This document shows, piece by piece, positions 1 through 7,131 of a stretch of 23,656 nt of DNA. The position numbers and the translations under genes are program-made. Under the pieces are notes generated by a model. The model was not told the DNA's origin. It did not search any database and saw only the letters and a list, made by a program, of their open reading frames with translations. The stretch lies in contig JBCCFD010000075.1 of assembly GCA_039029915.1 (NCBI GenBank), positions 1 to 23,656 of the forward strand. The letters run 5' to 3'. Numbering within the stretch: the stretch's first letter is position 1; each line of letters begins with the position of its first letter. This DNA is from QQUD01 sp039029915. GTDB taxonomy: Bacteria; Chloroflexota; Anaerolineae; Promineifilales; Promineifilaceae.

Positions 1-1188
1 GAAAAAGTATATGGCGACCCCGTTAACACCGCTGAACAGCTTGCTCAAAAGATGAGCTTCCACGGGTTTTCAGCAGAAGCGTATGCTAAACAGCTACAGT
101 CGCTTGTCGTGCGTGGCTGGCTAACCCTCACCAACGATGTTTATGCCATTACGAAAGAAGGCCAAGCGGTCCGCTGGCAGGCTGAACGGGATACCGATCA
201 GCTTTTCTATCAGGGTTGGGATCTCTCAGATGAAGAAATGGCTGATATGAAACAGCTGATGGAGGCGCTTATTACGGCCGTTACGCCACCAGACAATAAT
301 ACGCTCTATGAACAAACGCTACTCACACGCGCCAAAATCGGGGCACTTTATGGCGAGAAGCTCCAAAACAAAACGCAAGAATCAAACCTATCTAGCTGGG
401 GTCTGTTACTGCTTATGATTGGTCAATCGAATGCGTCTGAAACAGTGTCAGTTGACTCTATTTTGGCTCAAATCCCCTATATGAATCCAGAAACATTAAA
501 GGCCCACCTGGCAGATACGGCAGAAGCTGGCTTTTTGATGGAAAATGGAGCAGGTTATCATCTAAATGAAGCCGGAAAAAGTATTGTTTCAACCACCTTG
601 GCTTCCGTATCTGGGTGGGTCAATCAAAATATAGCGGTAGATGCCGAAACCCTTGAAACCGTTTGTCAAACCTTACAACAAATAAGTCAAGGGTTTCAAA
701 ATGCCCCAGAGCCTGAGGCCAAACCTTCCTTAAAAAGCGCCCAATTTCATTCACCCACTGGTGAAAACCCAATCCTTTTACGCATTAGTCGCACCATTGC
801 CGAAATCGCTGCTTTTCGTGATGATGTACACGTTGCCGCGTTTAATAAATATGATGTACCAGCCCATGAGTGGGAGGCATTCAGCCACGTGTGGGGTGAA
901 AATATTTGGGGCGATCGGGTGAATACGGCCGTTGATGTCTCTCAAAAATTAGGCTTCCGCGGTTACGGTGAACAAGATTACACCACAGCCTTAGAGGCTT
1001 CGGTGACACGGGGCTGGCTCACAAAAAATGAAAAAAACGTCTATGCCTTAACGGAAAAAGGAAAAGCCATCCGTGAAGAGGCTGAACAAGAGACAAATCG
1101 CTTATTTTTCACACCCTGGCAACTTTTTGCACCACGAGAATTAAATGCCCTCCATCAAGGACTTCAGGAGATTCAAAAGGCACTCTAA
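1..1188 (+). CDS. SalK-like multi-winged-helix protein, 5' end outside window
   Basis: The frame is open from base 1, so the gene starts before the window; the first internal ATG is at 52, but the 17 codons before it clearly belong to the protein. They read EKVYGDPVNTAEQLAQK and are mirrored further on by ENIWGDRVNTAVDVSQK. Three winged-helix-like segments can be seen, roughly residues 1-90, 150-215 and 310-390 of the visible 395. The first and third are clear copies of each other: both have a G-D-x-V-N-T-A start, an R-G-W-L-T turn, a wing reading V-Y-A-[IL]-T-[KE]-[EK]-G and an end like Q-E-T-N-R-L-F-F-x-x-W. That ending resembles the C-terminal winged helix of SCO6745/SalK-type proteins. 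No enzymatic motif was seen. It lies upstream of and co-directional with an ArsR-type gene, 283 bases away. A regulatory or DNA-binding role is inferred from fold only. Confidence 0.7.
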   Translation, partial: EKVYGDPVNTAEQLAQKMSFHGFSAEAYAKQLQSLVVRGWLTLTNDVYAITKEGQAVRWQAERDTDQLFYQGWDLSDEEMADMKQLMEALITAVTPPDNNTLYEQTLLTRAKIGALYGEKLQNKTQESNLSSWGLLLLMIGQSNASETVSVDSILAQIPYMNPETLKAHLADTAEAGFLMENGAGYHLNEAGKSIVSTTLASVSGWVNQNIAVDAETLETVCQTLQQISQGFQNAPEPEAKPSLKSAQFHSPTGENPILLRISRTIAEIAAFRDDVHVAAFNKYDVPAHEWEAFSHVWGENIWGDRVNTAVDVSQKLGFRGYGEQDYTTALEASVTRGWLTKNEKNVYALTEKGKAIREEAEQETNRLFFTPWQLFAPRELNALHQGLQEIQKAL

Positions 1189-1227
1189 GGGTGCACCCAC
1201 ATTAACGAATGCATGTTTCCTTCATAA

Positions 1228-1278
1228 GCCCTAAGGGTTGTAAGGGTCCTTTTTTACAAAAGAGACAACCCTTAGGGC
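1228..1278. terminator. 14-bp perfect inverted repeat, candidate terminator
   Basis: GCCCTAAGGGTTGT (1228-1241) is exactly complementary to ACAACCCTTAGGGC (1265-1278), with a 23-base loop that holds a run of T. It begins 39 bases after the stop of the first gene, the right place for a transcript end. The T-run after the stem is weak (AGCTTTTCTG), so an intrinsic terminator is likely but not certain. A small non-autonomous repeat is the alternative. Confidence 0.5.
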
Positions 1279-1357
1279 AGCTTTTCTGACAAACAATCAA
1301 CAGACAGATCATTGCCAAGATGCAATAAGTTGACTATAACTACTCTCGAGGAATAAG

Positions 1358-1404
1358 GGGAACAGCAGATTGTATTGTCTATATCAGGAGCTAGAGCTGT
1401 TCCC
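1358..1404. promoter_or_regulatory. 9-bp inverted repeat upstream of ArsR-type gene
   Basis: GGGAACAGC (1358-1366) pairs perfectly with GCTGTTCCC (1396-1404) across 29 bases, 68 bases before the start of the ArsR-domain gene. It could be a leader hairpin or a split operator for the downstream regulator. There is no supporting copy elsewhere in the window. Confidence 0.25.
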
Positions 1405-1471
1405 TGAGGAAGTGGAAGTTGTTACTAAATTCATTAGCTAAGCATTTTCCATTTACCTGAGAGGGTTTTAC

Positions 1472-2548
1472 ATGGTAGAAGAACCAACATTGCAATGGGA
1501 ATTGGCAACAGGATATGATTTTGTAACCAGTTTGGATGTCTTACATCATCCCGATCGGTACGGCCTTCGCGGATCATGGGCAGCAGGCGTTCGGTCTAGA
1601 CTACCCGTTGAACAGCGAGAGACCCTCCAAACCTTTTTCAAAAGCCACAACTTCCTGCTCCTACCTTGGCTCATCTCATTAAATGGCCCCAAAGACAGCC
1701 TCTCTGTTTTGGAAAATCTTTCCGAAATCCCCCCTGCTGAGCGTTTACCAACGTTTCTTGAAAACTCAATGTGGGTTCACACAAAAAATGTTTTGCTCAA
1801 TGTTGCCCATAAACAATCTTTTAGCGAAGAAGATATTGATGAACTCCGCCAGGCTCACCAAGCCTACATGAAAGAGCAGGGAATCAAAAAGAAACTCGCA
1901 ACGGCCGATATTGAAGAATCACTTACCATTTGGGCCCAAAGCGAAAAGTTCGGGGATGGACTACTTAACGGGTTAAAAACATACTATGAAGTCTTCTTCT
2001 CTGAGGAAGAAAAGAGAATCTTACCCGCATTGGAAGATACGGTTGAATACGCAAAGTCATTATCCGAGAAGATGGATTTAGAACCGCTGCTCAATGCTTT
2101 ATCTCAAGGGGTACGCTTTGAGCTTCCTAAGCGGGATGCAATGAAGACAATCGTTATGGTGCCTTCATTTTGGACAACACCGCTGGCGCTTCTCTCCCAC
2201 TTAGATGCCAATTATGAAAACTGGGTCTTTATGTTTGGTGGCCGTCCCGCAAACAGATCTCTTGTTCCGGGGGAAACGGTGCCGGAGCTGCTCCACCAAA
2301 CGCTTAAAGCATTAGCAGACCCCACCCGCCTGCGCATTTTGCGCTATTTGGCCCAAGAGCCATTGGCTCCGGCTGAATTAGCGCGTCGCTTAAGGCTCCG
2401 CCCCCCGACCGTGATCCATCACCTTGATGCGTTACGCTTAGCCCGGCTTGTTCACGTCACCATTAATCATGAAGGTCGTCGGTACGAAGCGCGTCGCGAA
2501 GCGATTGATTCTGCTTGTTCAATGTTAAATCAGTTCCTGGATGGGTAA
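1472..2548 (+). CDS. Transcriptional regulator with C-terminal ArsR-type winged helix
   Basis: A 358-residue protein. Residues about 270-355 form a classic ArsR/SmtB winged helix: LKALADPTRLRILRYLA, then a recognition helix around residues 309-330 (RPPTVIHHLDALRLARLV) and a wing with H-E-G-R-R-Y-E. The first 265 residues are a separate domain beginning Y-D-F-V-T-S-L-D-V-L-H-H-P, a layout seen in ArsR-like proteins with a long N-terminal partner or sensor domain. I see none of the usual Cys metal-site motif (ELCVCDL-type), so metal sensing is unlikely. A ribosome site GAGAGGG at 1459-1465 lies 6 bases from the ATG and supports this start. It converges on the QueA-like gene with only 25 bases between. 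DNA binding is well supported; ligand and targets are unknown. Confidence 0.8.
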   Translation: MVEEPTLQWELATGYDFVTSLDVLHHPDRYGLRGSWAAGVRSRLPVEQRETLQTFFKSHNFLLLPWLISLNGPKDSLSVLENLSEIPPAERLPTFLENSMWVHTKNVLLNVAHKQSFSEEDIDELRQAHQAYMKEQGIKKKLATADIEESLTIWAQSEKFGDGLLNGLKTYYEVFFSEEEKRILPALEDTVEYAKSLSEKMDLEPLLNALSQGVRFELPKRDAMKTIVMVPSFWTTPLALLSHLDANYENWVFMFGGRPANRSLVPGETVPELLHQTLKALADPTRLRILRYLAQEPLAPAELARRLRLRPPTVIHHLDALRLARLVHVTINHEGRRYEARREAIDSACSMLNQFLDG

Positions 2549-2573
2549 GTTAAATTTTTGGTCGCATTGCAAT

Positions 2574-3650
2574 TCAGGCTGGCAAAATCAAGTGTAAATC
2601 CCCAAATTCATGCCATAAATAGTTTAAATCGAGCGCTTGTTGATATGTTTTTTGCAAGTGCGCTCTATTTGAAACGGCCTCAAGCATGGCGAGGTGAGTG
2701 GCGTTTGGTTCATGCATGCCGGTCAGCATGCCATCAACCGAGCGCACTTTTGTGTGGGGGGTGATAATGATATCGGTCCAGCCAGTGCCAGGGTGAAAAC
2801 GGCCGTTTTTATCTACCACCGTCTCCAATGCCCGCACAACCGTTGTGCCAACCGCAATTAATCTTGCCCCTCGATCACGCGCCGCATTGAGCAATTCGGC
2901 CGTTTCTAACGGCACATCAAAATATTCCTCATAAGGCGGTTCGTGGTCTTCAAGGCTGGCTACACCCGTATGCAAAATGAGCGGGGCAATTTGTACGCCG
3001 CGAGCGGCTAGTTTTGTAATTAATTCGGCCGTGAATGCTCGCCCAGCCGATGGCATTTCAGCACTACCCATCTCAGTCGCATACACCGTTTGGTAATAGT
3101 CTGATGGCCATGCGTCTTGTACATATCCATATCGAATAGGAACCCCTTCTTGGTTCAAATAGTCAAGCAGGGGGAGCGGCAGGTGTACGGTAGCGACCCA
3201 GAGGCGGACCTTATTGTCACCAAACCTCTGACCGTTGTTATAAGGCGTTAATAGCGTTAATATACCGCCGTTAGGCAGCTGATACTGCTCACCCGCCTGA
3301 GCGGAATAAAATGGCTTTGTGCCCGCTTCGGTAAACTGCCGTAGCTCCACACTCCACAGCCCCGCCGGCAGCTGAGTCGAAAGGTGAAGCTCTAGCTGGT
3401 CACCGTTTGGAGCAAGCGCAGGCAGCGCCGCGTTTAGAGTGCCACTGGTGTTCACAATGAGCACATCGCCTGCTTCCAAATAATGATCTAAATAGCGAAA
3501 CGTGGTGTGTAAAATAGCGTCTGAATTTTGATAAGATACCATCAACCGAACATCATCACGGGCCAGCCCGCGTGCTTCGGGCGGCTCGCCCGCTTCAAGG
3601 TTAGCAGGAAGTTCAAATTCGATCGCTTGAAAGTTTTGTAGCTTGTTCAT
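2574..3650 (-). CDS. queA: S-adenosylmethionine:tRNA ribosyltransferase-isomerase family (QueA-like)
   Basis: A 358-residue protein of the QueA family, which transfers the ribosyl part of SAM to 7-aminomethyl-7-deazaguanine in tRNA to make epoxyqueuosine. Visible family motifs include GDVLIVNTSGTLNAALPA near residue 61, IRYGYV, QTVYATEMGSAEMPSAGRAF, LILHTGVASL, the signature IAVGTTVVRALET, and a C-terminal YLWHEFGDLHLIL. Length is normal for the family. The start is supported by GGAGG (3656-3660, reverse strand) 5 bases from the ATG. The N-terminus (LPANLEAGEPPEARGLARDD) and the T-G-M-H-E-P segment differ from textbook E. coli QueA and match the divergent paralogue common in Actinobacteria and Chloroflexota. 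Its substrate may therefore not be the queuosine precursor. No other queuosine gene is in the window. Confidence 0.85.
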   Translation of the reverse strand: MNKLQNFQAIEFELPANLEAGEPPEARGLARDDVRLMVSYQNSDAILHTTFRYLDHYLEAGDVLIVNTSGTLNAALPALAPNGDQLELHLSTQLPAGLWSVELRQFTEAGTKPFYSAQAGEQYQLPNGGILTLLTPYNNGQRFGDNKVRLWVATVHLPLPLLDYLNQEGVPIRYGYVQDAWPSDYYQTVYATEMGSAEMPSAGRAFTAELITKLAARGVQIAPLILHTGVASLEDHEPPYEEYFDVPLETAELLNAARDRGARLIAVGTTVVRALETVVDKNGRFHPGTGWTDIIITPHTKVRSVDGMLTGMHEPNATHLAMLEAVSNRAHLQKTYQQALDLNYLWHEFGDLHLILPA

Positions 3651-3670
3651 GGTTTCCTCCGTTATTTATA

Positions 3671-3708
3671 AAGAAGAGAGAAGAGAGAAGAGAGAAAAGT
3701 GAAGAGAG
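3671..3708. repeat. Purine-rich tandem repeat, period 7
   Basis: About three copies of a 7-base AGAGAAG unit followed by decayed copies, on the plus strand, in the 168-base gap between the SDR and the QueA-like gene. It lies just upstream of the QueA-like ribosome site (3656-3660). Slippage could change the length of this leader. Confidence 0.7.
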
Positions 3709-3818
3709 TGTTGAGTATAGAGGGGAACATTTGACAAAATTGATTGTTGTTGAGCAAACAAACCGCCTTTGAAAAAACATTCCCCTACACTTTTGCCGCT
3801 TACGAATCAGTTTAATCG

Positions 3819-4529
3819 CTAGCCAATCTCTACCGGTGTTCTAACCTTTCGCGCTTCATAACGGCCGTTTTCAAATTGGTCATTCAATAGGGCTAAAAAG
3901 CCGGGTACGCTTGCTTCAGGCAGCGGGCGGTCGCTAATATCCTCACCGGGAAAGGCTGCTTGATGCATCTCTGTGCGCATATCGCCGGGGTCCACCCAGT
4001 ACACAGTCCAATCAGGATTTTCAGCTTGCAAAACAGCCGACAAATGCTCAAATGCTGCTTTGCTTGATCCGTAGCCCCCCCAGCCGGGGTACGCTTCAAC
4101 AGCCGCATCGCTCGTCACGTTGATGATTTTGGCTTGAGGCTTAATTGAATGCTGAACCGCCTGCAAAATGCCAAGCTGGGCCACAACATTCATTTCATAC
4201 ACGTCTAACAAGCTGTTCAATGGATAATCTAAAAGCTCTGGCTGTGGGCTAGGGCCAAGCTTGCCAGCATTGTTGATGATAGCATCTAAACCGCGTGATG
4301 CTTTGGCAGCAATGCTCAACGCTTCTCGATGGGCTGGCTCAAGGATGTCGCCAGCAACGGCCGTTACGCGGGTTTTTAAGGACAGCTCTGCATAAATCTG
4401 TTGTAAAGTCTCGCTGTTGCGAGCATTAATAATCAAAGACCAGCCTTCGTCAGCCAGCGCTCTAGCTAATGCCAAGCCCAATCCCCGAGAAGCGCCCGTA
4501 ATCAGTACAGTTTTAGGTTGTGTATTCAT
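3819..4529 (-). CDS. Short-chain dehydrogenase/reductase (SDR)
   Basis: A 236-residue classical SDR, an NAD(P)-dependent oxidoreductase with a Rossmann fold. The cofactor motif TGASRGLG is at residues 11-18, NNAG at 86-89, the catalytic Ser at 140, and the Tyr/Lys pair Y153-G-S-S-K157. D-P-G-D-M-R-T-E-M follows, as in SDRs of the sepiapterin-reductase/CsgA-like branch. The set of catalytic residues is complete, so the enzyme should be active. Substrate cannot be told. The start is supported by AAGGAG (4538-4543, reverse strand) 8 bases upstream. It lies upstream of and co-directional with the QueA-like gene (168-base gap), so joint transcription is possible but not shown. Confidence 0.88.
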   Translation of the reverse strand: MNTQPKTVLITGASRGLGLALARALADEGWSLIINARNSETLQQIYAELSLKTRVTAVAGDILEPAHREALSIAAKASRGLDAIINNAGKLGPSPQPELLDYPLNSLLDVYEMNVVAQLGILQAVQHSIKPQAKIINVTSDAAVEAYPGWGGYGSSKAAFEHLSAVLQAENPDWTVYWVDPGDMRTEMHQAAFPGEDISDRPLPEASVPGFLALLNDQFENGRYEARKVRTPVEIG

Positions 4530-4973
4530 ATGAGTGTCTCCTTATCTTCGAAAACTCATTTCGTTTTGTTGTGTTATTGATGATGTTTAGGATAGATAAA
4601 AAACGGCCGTGGCACATCTATCAAGTGAACGAATTGGGCCCTGCCCCAACATCCAGAAACACCCTGTTCTAAGGATCAGGTCCTACAAACTTCACATCGA
4701 AGCCAAAAAACGTTAAAATAGAGAGGCGTTCCGAGCAATGTAACTCACAAAAAGGGTTGGTTAAGCAAACAACAGTGGCCATCAATTTTTGATTTACATC
4801 AAATTAAAAACTAATTTCAAAAAATTTCGTAATTTACTAAAACAGCAGCACGAACGGCAAAATGCAAATCGCTCAAACAGCTACCGCTCCTTGTCAAAAG
4901 GGACAACAATTTCCAAAGGCGATTTGATGCGATTGCTTTTTACAAACCAAGAAGGACCTTTTTTCAGTTAGCT
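4530..4973. other. 444-base non-coding gap between divergent genes
   Basis: It separates the SDR (minus) from the AI-2E-type gene (plus). It holds one copy of the dispersed palindrome (4602-4610, the only one outside genes), a short G/C-rich inverted repeat near 4634-4649, a candidate promoter (4691-4719), and a possible leader structure in which CAAATCGC near 4864 can pair with GCGATTTG near 4919. A 60-codon open frame (4789-4971) lacks a ribosome site and any recognisable feature, so I do not call it a gene. Confidence 0.5.
4691..4719 (+). promoter_or_regulatory. Candidate sigma-70-type promoter for AI-2E-family gene
   Basis: TTCACA (4691-4696), a 17-base spacer and TAAAAT (4714-4719) fit a housekeeping-type promoter. 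If real it gives a leader of about 250 bases before the ATG at 4974. This is based on sequence match only. Confidence 0.3.
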
Positions 4974-6116
4974 ATGAGCAAAAGTTGGAGCATTTCAACA
5001 CGGTATTTAGTCCTCATCATGATGTTGGCGGCAGCCGTGACCTTTATCATTTATGCCCGAGAACTCGTCGAATCATTGGCCATTGGTGCCTTATTGGCGT
5101 TTTTCTTAAATCCGCTGGTTACCCTTGTTAACAAGCGGATTCATCTCAGCCGATTTTGGACTGTTGTCCTCGTTTATTTACTTTCATTGTCTGGGCTAAT
5201 CGCCTTGGGAATTGTATTTGCACCTGTCATTCCTGAGCAGACGGCAAATTTGACGATACAGCTTCAAACGATATCCGAAGAGATTCAAGACGATTACTTT
5301 ACAGACCCCTTTGAGATCATGGGGTTCACTCTGGATCTAAGCAGCTATCAATCCGAAATCCCATCACTGGACCCTGAAACTTTGGTTAACCCAGATATTA
5401 TCCTAACGGCAATCCAAGCAACATCGACCAACATTGGCTGGTTTGCTGTCATCTTAGTAACGACATTTTACCTGCTGCAAGATTGGGAAAAACTTAAAGC
5501 TTGGCTATTTGGCCTAGTGCCGAATGGATATTCAGACGATGCCAATCGACTCTATCTCGAAATTCAAAATGTTTGGAATGGGTATTTCCGAGGTCAATTC
5601 CGCCTTTCGGTGATTGTCGGGCTTTTAACTGGGATTGGTGTGGCTGCGGTGGGATTACCGGGCGCTGTCATATTTGGCATTGCGGCTGGCATACTAGACG
5701 TTATTTTATCAGTTGGTCCGGTTATTGTAGCCGCAGTGGCAGCGATGGTGGCCCTTTTTAGTGGGTCAAATATTGAGTTTTTTAACAGTTCTCCCCTATT
5801 TTTTGCCTTGATTGTGATTGGTGTTTTTGTGGTCATTCAAGGGGTTGAAAATCTATGGCTTCGCCCACGCATTATGTCAAATAGTGTGAACATTCATCCC
5901 GCCATCATCTTTATCGCGATTATTGCCTCTCTGGCCCTAGCCGGCGTGCTGACGGCGCTATTTATTGTGCCGGTTTTGGCTTCAATTGGGGTGATTAGTC
6001 GGTATCTTTACAGTCGGGTGTTTGATATTGAGCCCTGGCCCGACAGGCTCAATCAGGGAAATCACAATGGGCACCCCATTGGCTCCCAATCCAACGCTGA
6101 AGAAGTATCAGCATAG
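4974..6116 (+). CDS. AI-2E family transporter (TqsA/YtrI-like permease)
   Basis: A 380-residue integral membrane protein of the AI-2E family (PF01594). It has two N-terminal membrane helices (about residues 9-45), another near 60-85, a soluble loop (about 90-150), then a cluster of helices with the family signatures WNGYFRGQF, GLPGAVIFGIAAGILDVI..GP, VENLWLRPRIMS and a final IIFIAIIASLALAGVLTALF block. Members export diverse small solutes or act as Na+/H+ antiporters; export of autoinducer-2 is shown for few of them. No strong ribosome site is close to the ATG (GAAGGA at 4951-4956 is 17 bases away), but the start fits the membrane topology. The C-terminal hydrophilic tail (about 30 residues) contains a match to a dispersed repeat core (6041-6051). 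It ends convergently with map. Confidence 0.88.
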   Translation: MSKSWSISTRYLVLIMMLAAAVTFIIYARELVESLAIGALLAFFLNPLVTLVNKRIHLSRFWTVVLVYLLSLSGLIALGIVFAPVIPEQTANLTIQLQTISEEIQDDYFTDPFEIMGFTLDLSSYQSEIPSLDPETLVNPDIILTAIQATSTNIGWFAVILVTTFYLLQDWEKLKAWLFGLVPNGYSDDANRLYLEIQNVWNGYFRGQFRLSVIVGLLTGIGVAAVGLPGAVIFGIAAGILDVILSVGPVIVAAVAAMVALFSGSNIEFFNSSPLFFALIVIGVFVVIQGVENLWLRPRIMSNSVNIHPAIIFIAIIASLALAGVLTALFIVPVLASIGVISRYLYSRVFDIEPWPDRLNQGNHNGHPIGSQSNAEEVSA

Positions 6117-6177
6117 TATAATCAGTGGCCGCATTTTTATTGACCAATGATAATTCCCGATCTCAGGTTCGGTAGCT

Positions 6178-6942
6178 TTAAAGCTCTGTCAAAATAATGG
6201 GCCCATTATTACTGATAGCGATACTGTGTTCAAACTGAACGGATAATTTGCCGTCAGCCGTTATGACCGTCCACCCATCTTTTAGCAGTATCCATTCATA
6301 AGAGCCCGCATTAATCATCGGCTCAATCGTAAAGGTCATACCCGGTCGCAAGCGAGGGCCGTTTCCAGGTTGACGAATGTGGGAAACTGATGGAGATTCA
6401 TGCAAATTGCGACCAATACCGTGCCCGCCCCACTCTTTCACAACTGAGACGTTTTTTGTATCTGCAAACCCGTGAATAGCCGTGCCGATATCATGCAGAT
6501 ACCCGCCTGCCTGAGCTGCATCAATCCCTTTTTTTAGACATTCCTTACCAACATCAAGCAGTCGCTGCACGTGAGGAGCCACTTCCCCCACCGGAAAGGT
6601 AACGCAAGCATCACCGCACCAGCCTTTGTATTTTAGGCCGATATCGATGCCGATGACGTCACCCTCTTTGAGAATACGGCCGTCTGGAATACCGTGACAA
6701 ATTTCATGATTCAGCGACGCGCAAATTACGCCGGGAAAGGGTGGATGGGATGAACCCGACCCTCTATACCCTTTGTAAAGCGGGGTCGCACCTTGGTCTG
6801 CAATATATTTTTCAACCTTTTGATCAAGCTCAATTAAGCTGACCCCAGGTTTAATATTTTCTTTGAGTAAAGCAAAGCACTCTGCCACCATTCGCCCCGA
6901 ATCGCGCATGCGGTTAATGTGCCGTTGGTTTTTAATTTTCAT
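6178..6942 (-). CDS. map: Type I methionine aminopeptidase
   Basis: A 254-residue cytosolic metalloprotease that removes the initiator methionine from nascent proteins. All five metal ligands of the pita-bread fold can be seen: D100, D111, H174, E207 and E238. The substrate-side His83 (H-G-I-P) and His181 (N-L-H-E) are also present. The protein has normal length and no N-terminal zinc finger, so it is a type Ia-like form. The start is plausible, with only a weak AAAGG-type ribosome site about 10 bases upstream. It is not in the usual ribosomal-protein operon (secY-adk-map) but stands alone, divergent from the histidine kinase and convergent with the AI-2E-type gene. It may be a second copy in this genome. 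Confidence 0.95.
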   Translation of the reverse strand: MKIKNQRHINRMRDSGRMVAECFALLKENIKPGVSLIELDQKVEKYIADQGATPLYKGYRGSGSSHPPFPGVICASLNHEICHGIPDGRILKEGDVIGIDIGLKYKGWCGDACVTFPVGEVAPHVQRLLDVGKECLKKGIDAAQAGGYLHDIGTAIHGFADTKNVSVVKEWGGHGIGRNLHESPSVSHIRQPGNGPRLRPGMTFTIEPMINAGSYEWILLKDGWTVITADGKLSVQFEHSIAISNNGPIILTEL

Positions 6943-7010
6943 TGAACTGTTGCCTTTATTTTCTTATAGAGGCGGCAGTATAACACAAAATTCATGTGTC
7001 TTGCACAGCA

Positions 7011-7052
7011 CAATAACCAATAACTAATAACCAATTTCCCCCAATCGGGGGA
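7011..7052. promoter_or_regulatory. AT-rich tandem tract plus GC hairpin in map/kinase divergent region
   Basis: Repeated CAATAAC/TAATAAC units (7011-7036) are followed by TCCCCC-AATC-GGGGGA (7037-7052), a perfect 6-bp stem with a 4-base loop. The site lies between two divergent starts (6942 and 7132). It could be a terminator-like barrier or an operator; no T-run follows in the plus direction. Confidence 0.35.
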
Positions 7053-7131
7053 CTCTAAAATCCCTAACATGCGCGATGATTGACCTATCTTGTTTCACTA
7101 TCATGTCACTATGATATTTGGAGAGCGATTG

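Noticed and set aside
2558..2764. 68-codon plus-strand frame
   Set aside because: Antisense to the end of the strongly supported QueA-like gene.
4789..4971. 60-codon open frame ending just before the AI-2E-type gene
   Set aside because: No ribosome site, basic low-complexity composition, no recognisable motif; more likely leader sequence.
7090..7131. TTG start for the kinase adding 14 residues
   Set aside because: The ATG at 7132 has a well-spaced ribosome site; the TTG has none.
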